DNA from: Methylovulum sp.
Lineage (GTDB): Bacteria; Pseudomonadota; Gammaproteobacteria; Methylococcales; Methylomonadaceae
Length of the DNA stretch: 6,705 bases
NCBI GenBank assembly: GCA_004299465.1
Contig: SCST01000574.1
Span: 1-6,705, forward strand
Direction: 5' to 3'
The notes under the pieces are model-generated. The model ran no database searches, had not been told where the DNA came from, and was given only the letters and a program-made list of their open reading frames with translations. The position numbers and the translations under genes were made by a program. Positions 1 to 6,199 of the stretch are shown here, in pieces; within the stretch, counting starts at the first letter, position 1, and every line of letters starts with the position of its first letter.

Positions 1-51
1 TAAGCAAATTCGAACGGTTCTAGGCCGGTACCCGCCAAAAACGGTATGAAA

Positions 52-152
52 TGCGATTTACAGAGGGTTTCACCGTCGCTTTACCGGAAAATCGGCAATG
101 AATAGACCGCTGGGTTGTTCGTTATTCATCTCAGAGCGACGTAACCATCGTA
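52..152 (+). promoter_or_regulatory. Possible structured leader RNA (nested stems, three-way junction)
   Basis: Complementary segments nest into one fold by hand pairing: an outer stem 52-57/147-152, a short stem 66-69/143-146, a stem 74-82/133-141 (nine pairs, one G-U), and inside it two hairpins, 84-87/92-95 and 98-104/123-129 (seven perfect pairs, 18-nt loop). That is a three-way junction about 90 bases upstream of the start of a c-di-GMP turnover gene. It matches no riboswitch class I know: the conserved bases of GEMM-I c-di-GMP riboswitches are missing. No convincing promoter is visible in positions 1-51, so transcription of this stretch is unproven. Chance pairing is a real alternative. 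Confidence 0.25.
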
Positions 153-172
153 AGCCTGTTGCGGCGGCTCCT

Positions 173-244
173 ATGAGTAAACATTTAAATTCAAAGGCGT
201 ATGGGTTGGCTTTTGCCTCTTTTTATCAGCACTTTAGACTATGA
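173..244 (+). CDS. Possible 23-residue leader peptide overlapping the cyclase start
   Basis: An ATG at 173 opens a 23-codon frame (begins MSKHLNSK, ends FYQHFRL) whose TGA stop at 242-244 shares the ATGA with the ATG at 241 of the downstream gene. The downstream start has no recognisable Shine-Dalgarno sequence, so re-initiation from this frame would be one way to translate it. The peptide's own ribosome site is weak: only a GC-rich GGCGG lies upstream. I recognise no family. It could instead be a chance frame, or the remains of a longer N-terminus separated by a frameshift. An in-frame TAG at 235-237 blocks simple extension of the large gene upstream. Confidence 0.2.
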   Translation: MSKHLNSKAYGLAFASFYQHFRL

Positions 245-3174
245 TCATTTATTCATCGGGATTGATAAGCCTGGCGGCCGCCTACGCATTGCTTGCCAAA
301 ATCGCCATTGATTTTTTTTCAGCTAACGGCGTTGTTTCTATCGTATGGCCCTGTAGCGGTCTCGCGCTTGCGGCATTACTGGTCGGCGGCAAAAAATACT
401 GGCCGGGTATTTTTATTGGCGCCCTTGCCGGCAACGTCATGGCCGGCAGCTCGCCGGCCATCTCTGCGTTTATTGCCTCCGGCAATACGCTGGAAGCACT
501 GACGGGATTCTGGCTGCTGGCTCATAACCGACGCTTCGACCCCGCACTGAAATACCCGCAACATTATTTAGCGCTGGGCATTGCCGGTATTTTCAGCGCC
601 TGCGTGGGCGCATTAATCGGCAACAGCACCTTGCTGCTGTCCGGTTTCCTGAAACCGGGGGCCCTTGCATCGAACCTGTTGAACTGGTGGCAAGGCGATA
701 TGCTGGGCATTATCCTGGTAACCCCGCTTATCCTGGTATGGCGAAAGCCGCCCTATGACTGGCTTAAACAGGATCGTGTGTTGGAAACTACGGCCTGTTT
801 CGGCTTATCCTGGTTATTCGGGCAAATCATCTTTCTTGGCTGGTTTAACGATTGGCTCGGCCCTATGCCCGGTTCCTGGATGTATTTGTTCTTTGTCTGG
901 AGCGCTGTACGTTTTGGACGCCACGGCGTCTTGCTGGTCATGTTGATAACAACATCACAAGACCTGCTGGGGCTGGCTCGGCATATCGGTTTTTTCGGCG
1001 CAACATTTGCCCAAACCGGTTTAATCAATTTCTGGTTCTACACACTGGTATTGTCAGTCGTCGGCATGATGCTGGCATTGATCATCTATGAAAACAACCA
1101 GGCGAAACAAACGCTGAGTTTAAGCGAGGAAAAGCTGCGCACGATGTTCGAAATGTCGGCCTTGGGTATGGCCAGGAATGCTATGGATGGCCGTTACATA
1201 GAAGCGAATAATGCCTTGCTCGACATGGTCGGGTATTCGCTGGAAGAGCTCAACAGGCTGACTTACTGGGACCTCACCCCTAAAGAGTATGAGCCCCAGG
1301 AAGCCCTGCAACTTGAATTATTGAGCGCTACCCATCGATACGGCCCTTATGAAAAAGAATACTTTCACAAAGATGGCCGCCGCATCGCCATTCGCCTTAA
1401 CGGCGTCTTGATCGATGGCAGCGATGGGGAGAAATACATTTGGTCGACCATAGAAGACATTAGCGAACGCAGGCAAACCGAAGAGGCGATGCGCCTTGCC
1501 GCGCTGGTCTACCAGAACAGCAGCGAAGCGATGGTGGTTACCGATGCGGATGATACTATCCTCGCCATTAACCCCGCCTTTACGCAGCTGACCGGCTACA
1601 CCGCCGATGAAATCGTCGGCAAGCATCCCAATATCCGCAGTTCCGGCCGCCAGGACGAAGCGTTCTACCGGGAGATGAGGCGTGACATCGAGGCGAGCGG
1701 ATGTTGGCAGGGGGAAATATGGAATCGGCGCAAATCCGGCGAAGTCTGTGCCGAATGGTTGAGTATCAACACCATATTCAACCCGGACGGCTCAGTTCAC
1801 CGCCGGGTGGCGCTGTTCTATGACATCACGGAGAAAAAAGCCAGCGACGACCTGATTTGGCAGCAAGCCAACTTCGACCCGCTTACCGGCCTGCCCAACC
1901 GGCGCATGTTCCATGACCGTCTCGACCAGGACATCAGGAAAGCGCACCGCAATAACCTGCTGTTGGCGCTGTTGTTTCTCGACCTCGACCGCTTTAAAGA
2001 AGTCAATGACAGCTTCGGGCACGGCATAGGCGATCAATTGCTCAAGGAGGCGGCACAGCGCCTGAACAATAGTGTGCGCGAAATCGACACCGTGGCGCGC
2101 TTGGGCGGCGATGAGTTTACCGTCATTCTCGGCGAACTGGACGACATTAACAAGGTTGAATCGATTGCCCAGCGCATCCTCGCTGGCTTGTCCAAGCCGT
2201 TTACCTTGGGCAATGACATCGCCTATATCTCCGCCAGCATCGGTATCGCCTTTTATTCGGAAAATGCCGTTACCGGCGAGGAACTGCTCAGATGCGCCGA
2301 TCAAGCCATGTATTGCGCGAAAAACCAGGGCCGCAACCGCTACAGCTTCTTCAACCTGGCCATGCAGGAAGCCGCGCAGAAACGCATGCGGCTGGCCACC
2401 GACTTGCATACCGCACTCGCTGAACAGCAATTCCATGTGGTCTACCAACCTATTATAGAGTTGGCGACGGGCATTATCTGTAAAGCGGAAATTTTACTCC
2501 GCTGGCAGCATCCTCTGCTCGGCCCGGTCAGTCCCTGCGAATTTATCCCTATTGCCGAAGATACCGGCCTGATTATCGAAATCGGCGAATGGGTGTTCCA
2601 GCAGGCAAGCCGTCAGTTAAAACGCTGGCGAACACGCTACTGCCCGGAATTCCAGGTCAGCATCAATAAATCGCCGGTACAGTTCCAGGACGCAGAGAGC
2701 CATTATGAAGCCTGGTCCGATCAACTGAAACGCCTTGATTTACCAGGGCAAAGCATCGTCGTCGAAATCACCGAAGGCATGCTGCTGGATACCAGTAGTT
2801 TTATCAACAAACAATTTCTTGCTTTGCGGGATACCGGTATCCAGGTGGCGCTGGACGATTTCGGCACCGGCTATTCATCGTTATCGTACCTGAAGAAATT
2901 CGATATTGATTATTTGAAAATCGACCAGTCCTTTGTCCGTAACCTGGATGCGCATTCCGACGATAAGGTGCTGTGCGAAGCGATCATTGTGATGGCGCAC
3001 AAACTGGGCATAAAAGTCATTGCCGAAGGCGTGGAAACGGCGCAGCAGCGTGACTTGCTGACGGCTATGGGCTGCGACTATGCGCAAGGCTACCTGTTTT
3101 CCAAGCCGGTACCGGCAGAAGAATTTGAATTGTGCTTGTTACCAAGCCAAAAAGGGAAATGCCTAAGCGTATAA
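241..3174 (+). CDS. Membrane c-di-GMP cyclase/phosphodiesterase, MASE1-PAS-PAS-GGDEF-EAL
   Basis: Predicted inner-membrane sensor of 977 residues that makes and/or degrades cyclic di-GMP. Residues 1-283 are a MASE1 domain of roughly eight to ten hydrophobic helices, with the typical VWPCSGLALAALL and GNTLEAL stretches. Two PAS domains follow (about 297-410 and 416-532), ending in IEDISER and YDITEKK. The GGDEF domain (about 541-700) has metal residue D581, the FKEVND and GHGIGD motifs, an intact GGDEF at 622-626 and an inhibitory RxxD site at 613-616, so cyclase activity with product feedback is plausible. The EAL domain (about 716-965) has signature EIL in place of EAL at 750-752, but keeps R754, N809, E842, DDFGTG at 872-877, K893 and E929, so phosphodiesterase activity is also plausible. 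Which activity dominates, and the MASE1 or PAS ligand, cannot be read. ATG 241 is the first start after the in-frame TAG at 235 and fits the MASE1 N-terminus, although no Shine-Dalgarno precedes it. Confidence 0.95.
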   Translation: MIIYSSGLISLAAAYALLAKIAIDFFSANGVVSIVWPCSGLALAALLVGGKKYWPGIFIGALAGNVMAGSSPAISAFIASGNTLEALTGFWLLAHNRRFDPALKYPQHYLALGIAGIFSACVGALIGNSTLLLSGFLKPGALASNLLNWWQGDMLGIILVTPLILVWRKPPYDWLKQDRVLETTACFGLSWLFGQIIFLGWFNDWLGPMPGSWMYLFFVWSAVRFGRHGVLLVMLITTSQDLLGLARHIGFFGATFAQTGLINFWFYTLVLSVVGMMLALIIYENNQAKQTLSLSEEKLRTMFEMSALGMARNAMDGRYIEANNALLDMVGYSLEELNRLTYWDLTPKEYEPQEALQLELLSATHRYGPYEKEYFHKDGRRIAIRLNGVLIDGSDGEKYIWSTIEDISERRQTEEAMRLAALVYQNSSEAMVVTDADDTILAINPAFTQLTGYTADEIVGKHPNIRSSGRQDEAFYREMRRDIEASGCWQGEIWNRRKSGEVCAEWLSINTIFNPDGSVHRRVALFYDITEKKASDDLIWQQANFDPLTGLPNRRMFHDRLDQDIRKAHRNNLLLALLFLDLDRFKEVNDSFGHGIGDQLLKEAAQRLNNSVREIDTVARLGGDEFTVILGELDDINKVESIAQRILAGLSKPFTLGNDIAYISASIGIAFYSENAVTGEELLRCADQAMYCAKNQGRNRYSFFNLAMQEAAQKRMRLATDLHTALAEQQFHVVYQPIIELATGIICKAEILLRWQHPLLGPVSPCEFIPIAEDTGLIIEIGEWVFQQASRQLKRWRTRYCPEFQVSINKSPVQFQDAESHYEAWSDQLKRLDLPGQSIVVEITEGMLLDTSSFINKQFLALRDTGIQVALDDFGTGYSSLSYLKKFDIDYLKIDQSFVRNLDAHSDDKVLCEAIIVMAHKLGIKVIAEGVETAQQRDLLTAMGCDYAQGYLFSKPVPAEEFELCLLPSQKGKCLSV

Positions 3175-3227
3175 ATCGGCGCAAGCAGCGACACAAACAC
3201 TGATACTGCGCATATTAGCCCCTTGCT

Positions 3228-3304
3228 GTAGGGCGGTGCTGCGCGCGCCATCAACGGACGGGCACGTTATCCACACGCCGGAGAAGGCGCGCGCGGCACG
3301 CTAC
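3228..3304. repeat. Imperfect palindromic intergenic element (REP/MITE-like)
   Basis: The left arm 3228-3249 starts GTAG and ends GTGCTGCGCGCGCC. The right arm 3286-3304 starts GGCGCGCGCGGCAC and ends CTAC. The inner 14 bases of each arm pair with one mismatch. The outer GTAG/CTAC also pair, across a short bulge, and the loop is 36 bases. The base composition is far more GC-rich than the AT-rich promoter region that follows. Short palindromes bounded by GTAGGG are frequent dispersed intergenic repeats in many bacterial genomes, which is the likeliest identity. It may also act as a transcription barrier between the cyclase gene and the dehydrogenase operon, but no T run follows, so it is not a standard intrinsic terminator. 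A 68-codon frame starting inside it (3236) is rejected as a gene. Confidence 0.5.
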
Positions 3305-3338
3305 GCTTCAGGCAAGAAGCTGAATAGTTACACCGGCA

Positions 3339-3368
3339 TTGTTAATCTGTGTTTTTTTCTTTTATACT
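3339..3368 (+). promoter_or_regulatory. Sigma70-like promoter of the methylene-H4MPT dehydrogenase operon
   Basis: A TTGTTA box at 3339-3344 and a TATACT box at 3363-3368 are separated by 18 bases in a T-rich stretch. They match the sigma70 consensus at four and five of six positions. Transcription would begin around 3375, leaving a 5' UTR of about 37 bases that contains the AGGGAG ribosome site (3401-3406) for the ATG at 3412. It is the only good promoter seen ahead of the two dehydrogenase genes, and no promoter fits in the 29-bp gap between them. Confidence 0.5.
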
Positions 3369-3411
3369 TGCCCGTTAACGACAACCACGATAACAACAAC
3401 AGGGAGCAATC

Positions 3412-4326
3412 ATGGAAAAACCATTCATCTTACACATGCTGACCACCGCTAAAAACTTAAGCCCGTTTGACGTTAATATGGCGGTCGATGCGGGATGGGT
3501 TACGGCATTACCTTATATTAATGTTGAGCCCAGCGAAGTGCAGGGATTGGTGCAAGACGCCATTTTTTCACGCAGCACTAAAAACTTAAAAAAAACCGGT
3601 ATCTTCATCGGCGGCCGTGATACCAAACAGGCGATGGACATGCTCAAAACAGCCAAGCGTTCAATGGTTCCCCCGTTTGAAGTCTCCGTTTTTGCCGATC
3701 CCAGCGGCGCCTTTACAACGGCTGCGGGCATGGTTGCCGCCGTGGAACATGAGTTGATAACAAAATTTAACACCACGCTGGAAGGCAAAAATATCCTGGC
3801 ATTAGGCGGGACCGGCCCGGTCGGCCAAGTCGCCGCCGTTATTGCCGCGCAGGCCGGCGCCAAGGTCCGGATTATCGGCAGGCAACTGGACAAAGCGCAA
3901 AACGTCGCCGATCTTTGCAATAATGAATTCGGCGACGGCAAAATCGCCATCACCGCGGGAGCCGATGCCGATAAGGCAGAATACATCAAAACCGCTGACG
4001 TGGTTTTCGCAACCGGTGCCGCCGGTATTGAACTGTTAAGCGCCGAATTAGTCGCCGTCGCCCCGCAACTGAAAGTAGCCGCCGACGTCAATGCCGTTCC
4101 GCCCGCCGGTATCGCCGGCGTCGATGCGTTTCATAACGGCACGCCGATTGAAGGCTCAAACAGCGGCGCGCTCGGCATCGGCGCATTGGCAATCGGCAAT
4201 ATCAAATACCAGACACAGAATATTTTATTGAAAAACATGCTGAATAGTGAAAAACCGATTTTCCTGCATTTTGAACATGCCTTCTCGGTAGCAAGAGATT
4301 ATATTAAATCCAAAATCCCGGCCTAA
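3412..4326 (+). CDS. mtdB: NAD(P)-dependent methylene-H4MPT dehydrogenase, MtdB/MtdC family (first paralogue)
   Basis: A 304-residue cytoplasmic enzyme predicted to oxidise methylene-tetrahydromethanopterin to methenyl-H4MPT with reduction of NAD(P)+, following the condensation of formaldehyde with H4MPT (Fae) and preceding Mch and the Fhc complex. The MtdB-type N-terminus ILHML (6-10), SPFDVNMA (17-24), QDAIFSR (48-54), FIGGRD (65-70) and the VPPFE...VFADPSGAFTT block (86-103) are clear. The Rossmann loop is GGTGPVG (132-138), and DVNAVPP lies at 225-231. The second beta strand ends in I-I-G-R (154-157), and an Arg here usually contacts the 2'-phosphate of NADP, so NADP preference is inferred. 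The start has a good AGGGAG ribosome site five bases upstream. It is the first gene of an operon with the paralogue 29 bp downstream. Family membership is firm. Whether this copy is better called mtdB or mtdC (the NADP-specific class) is open. Confidence 0.9.
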   Translation: MEKPFILHMLTTAKNLSPFDVNMAVDAGWVTALPYINVEPSEVQGLVQDAIFSRSTKNLKKTGIFIGGRDTKQAMDMLKTAKRSMVPPFEVSVFADPSGAFTTAAGMVAAVEHELITKFNTTLEGKNILALGGTGPVGQVAAVIAAQAGAKVRIIGRQLDKAQNVADLCNNEFGDGKIAITAGADADKAEYIKTADVVFATGAAGIELLSAELVAVAPQLKVAADVNAVPPAGIAGVDAFHNGTPIEGSNSGALGIGALAIGNIKYQTQNILLKNMLNSEKPIFLHFEHAFSVARDYIKSKIPA

Positions 4327-4355
4327 GCCAACCCGACTCATTAAAGAGGTTCTCA

Positions 4356-5261
4356 ATGGAGAAACGCAGCATACTTCACATGCTTGACCCCATGCCCAAC
4401 AACAGCCCATTTGATGTCAATATGGCGCTGGATGCCGGATTCGATGTGCTGATGCCGTACAGCAACGTCAAACTGGACAGTGTTTACGGCCTGACCCAGG
4501 ATGCTATATTCTCCCGCGGCCCTGCCGGCGTTAAACGCACCGGCATGTTCATCGGCGGCCGCGATTTGGGGTTGGCGATGGATATGCTGAACGCCTGCCG
4601 GCAAGCGATGGTGCCGCCGTTTGAAATATCCGTTTTTGCCGATCCCAGCGGCGCATTTACGACAGCGGCCGCGTTGGTCGCCTGTGTTGAAAAAGAATTG
4701 AAAGCCCGTCACGGCATGGCGCTTAAAGACTGCAACGCCCTGGTCTTTGGCGGCACCGGCCCGGTCGGCATCGCGACCGGCGTGATCGCCTCACTGGCGG
4801 GAGCAAAGACGGCCCTGGTCGATCATCTCTCGATCGATACCGCCGAAGATGTCGCCAAAGCCTACAACCGCCGTTTTGCCGCGACGCTGGCCGGAGCTTG
4901 CGCCCGTTCGGACGCAGAGAAAACAGAACTACTCAAGGATGCCGATATTATCTTTTGCACCGCCAAGGCGGGCATCCAGGTATTGAGTTCGGCGGTGCTT
5001 AAGGAAACGGCGCGCCTTAAGGTTGCCGGCGATGTTAACGCGGTGCCGCCACTGGGTATTGAAGGCCTCAAGCATAACGATTTGGGCGAACCCTTAGTAC
5101 ATGCCGCCAATGCGCCGGGCGCGGTCGGTATCGGTGCCTTAGCGGTCGGCAACGTTAAATACCAATTACAGCACACCATGCTAAAGTTAATGCTGGAAAC
5201 CGAGCAGCCCTTATATCTCGATTTCAGGGCGGCTTTTGAAAGAGCCAGGGAAATAGTTTAA
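4356..5261 (+). CDS. mtdB: Methylene-H4MPT dehydrogenase, MtdB type (second paralogue)
   Basis: This 301-residue protein is a tandem paralogue of the gene upstream, about 60% identical over residues 1-150 by direct comparison and without gaps there. It should catalyse the same step, methylene-H4MPT to methenyl-H4MPT, in the cytoplasm. Shared blocks are ILHML (6-10), SPFDVNMA (17-24), TQDAIFSR (47-54), FIGGRD, VPPFE...VFADPSGAFTT, GGTGPVG (132-138), DVNAVPP (226-232) and GIGALAVGNVKYQ (258-270). The key difference is at the end of the second Rossmann strand, L-V-D-H (154-157): an acidic residue there normally binds the adenine ribose of NAD and disfavours NADP. NAD preference is therefore inferred for this copy. 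A strong AAAGAGG ribosome site (4343-4349) sits six bases before the ATG, so it is translated independently though co-transcribed. This copy looks closer to the MtdB I remember from Methylobacterium, but that is from memory and not an alignment. Confidence 0.9.
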   Translation: MEKRSILHMLDPMPNNSPFDVNMALDAGFDVLMPYSNVKLDSVYGLTQDAIFSRGPAGVKRTGMFIGGRDLGLAMDMLNACRQAMVPPFEISVFADPSGAFTTAAALVACVEKELKARHGMALKDCNALVFGGTGPVGIATGVIASLAGAKTALVDHLSIDTAEDVAKAYNRRFAATLAGACARSDAEKTELLKDADIIFCTAKAGIQVLSSAVLKETARLKVAGDVNAVPPLGIEGLKHNDLGEPLVHAANAPGAVGIGALAVGNVKYQLQHTMLKLMLETEQPLYLDFRAAFERAREIV

Positions 5262-5270
5262 CCGGTGTAT

Positions 5271-5311
5271 GGGAGCCGCTGTTGTGCTCCCCGAGGGAAC
5301 CCGCCGCTCCC
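5271..5311 (+). terminator. Hairpin region after the dehydrogenase operon, possible weak terminator
   Basis: GGGAGC at 5271-5276 begins nine bases after the stop codon of the second dehydrogenase gene and can pair with either of two GCTCCC copies, at 5286-5291 (9-base loop) or 5306-5311 (29-base loop). The two pairings exclude each other. There is no T run after either stem, so this is not a canonical intrinsic terminator. It could be a 3' stabilising or Rho-associated structure at the end of the operon, or a degenerate repeat. The rest of the 133-bp spacer holds a GGAGGAAG sequence (5333-5340) with no ATG, GTG or TTG at a useful distance. Confidence 0.25.
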
Positions 5312-5394
5312 AAGGCACCCACAGGTAATAACGGAGGAAGTAAACACTGTTCTTTTGGCATCAGGGCCATTGCCTCAACAGCAGGTATAACAAC

Positions 5395-6090
5395 ATGAGC
5401 CGACATGACAGAATATTATTTGCGGGCGATCCACACGGAAACTTCAGCCCCCTGATAGCCGCCGTACATAAACACCGGCCCGAAGCCGTGATCCTGCTGG
5501 GCGATTATGACCTGGACATGCCGCTGGAGGTCTGCTTGCAGGAAATTATAGGCCTAACCGAAATCTGGTGGATTGCCGGAAATCACGATTTCGAAACGCC
5601 CGGCAAATATAAAAACCTGTTTCATTCCGCATTGGCCGGCAACGGCCTGCATTTGAAAGTCATTGATATAGCGGGTTTAAAAATTGCCGGACTGGGCGGC
5701 ATCTTCCTCGGCCGGGTCTGGTATCCGCCGCAACCGCCAAAATGGCGGAATAAGCAGCATTATCTCTGTCACCAGCCCACTCATACCAAGCCCGCCAGCG
5801 CCCAAAGCCCGGAGCTGCCGCTGAAATATAAATCGGCAATCTGGCATGATGAATTTGAGGCATTGAAAAAACTGAAAGCCGATATCCTGGTCAGCCATGA
5901 AGCGCCGGGCTCGCATCGGCACGGTTTTTCAGTCATTGGTGATTTGGCCGCCGCGATGGGTGCGAAATACATCTTCCACGGCCATCTTCATGAAAATTAT
6001 GCCCGCACGATAAAACATAATATCGATGTATTTGGTGTCGCCAATATGGCCGTCACCGATTTACTCGGTAATATCTTAAACGAGCAATAA
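5395..6090 (+). CDS. Calcineurin-like metallophosphoesterase
   Basis: A 231-residue soluble protein with no signal peptide or membrane segment, with the dinuclear metal site of the calcineurin-like phosphoesterase fold complete: D12 and H14 in GDPHGN (11-16), D37 in GDYD (36-39), N63 and H64 in GNHD (62-65), H168 in LVSHEAP, and GHLH (196-199). It should hydrolyse a phosphomonoester or phosphodiester; the substrate cannot be told from sequence. Between motifs three and four there is a Pro- and charge-rich stretch (about 107-148) that is likely a loop or cap shaping specificity. ATG 5395 is preceded by a weak CAGG (5382-5385) and is chosen because the first strand (RILFAGD) begins right after it. 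The reading frame is open back to a TAA at 5341, but only a CTG at 5347 lies there. It is 133 bp from the dehydrogenase operon and may have its own transcript. Confidence 0.88.
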   Translation: MSRHDRILFAGDPHGNFSPLIAAVHKHRPEAVILLGDYDLDMPLEVCLQEIIGLTEIWWIAGNHDFETPGKYKNLFHSALAGNGLHLKVIDIAGLKIAGLGGIFLGRVWYPPQPPKWRNKQHYLCHQPTHTKPASAQSPELPLKYKSAIWHDEFEALKKLKADILVSHEAPGSHRHGFSVIGDLAAAMGAKYIFHGHLHENYARTIKHNIDVFGVANMAVTDLLGNILNEQ

Positions 6091-6119
6091 TCGGTTAAGA
6101 TTAGGGCGTCCAATTTGAA

Positions 6120-6153
6120 GCAGCTTTGCCTGTACCTTGCAAACAAAGCCTGC
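6120..6153 (+). other. Weak hairpin between the phosphoesterase and P450 genes
   Basis: GCAGCTTTG at 6120-6128 pairs with CAAAGCCTGC at 6144-6153, leaving one bulged C and a 15-base loop. No T run follows directly; the nearest is the five T of CTTTTTATG about 18 bases on. It could be a poor terminator of the phosphoesterase transcript or a chance structure. The remainder of this 109-bp spacer shows no convincing promoter for the P450 gene. Confidence 0.18.
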
Positions 6154-6199
6154 ACTCCGTCAGTATCAACCTTTTTATGACTTCATCAATATAAGACGC

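Noticed and set aside
1..3. TAA at the very start as the stop codon of an upstream gene
   Set aside because: With no sequence before it, the reading frame cannot be tested.
52..200. c-di-GMP riboswitch (GEMM-I or GEMM-II) ahead of the cyclase gene
   Set aside because: It was considered because of the gene function and the three-way fold. The conserved GEMM core bases and the tetraloop-receptor pair are not seen, so only an unclassified leader is proposed.
1792..2448. 218-codon open frame on the - strand inside the GGDEF/EAL gene
   Set aside because: It lies wholly antisense to the strongly conserved GGDEF domain and the start of EAL. It has no recognisable domain, and long antisense frames are common in GC-biased codon patterns.
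3236..3442. 68-codon + strand frame between the cyclase and dehydrogenase genes
   Set aside because: It begins inside the palindromic element, crosses the promoter, and overlaps the true dehydrogenase start in another frame. It has no ribosome site and no family resemblance.
3513..4091. 192-codon open frame on the - strand inside the first dehydrogenase gene
   Set aside because: It is antisense to a clear MtdB-family gene. Its Ala/Ser/Pro-rich composition mirrors the codon bias of the sense gene, and no family is recognisable.
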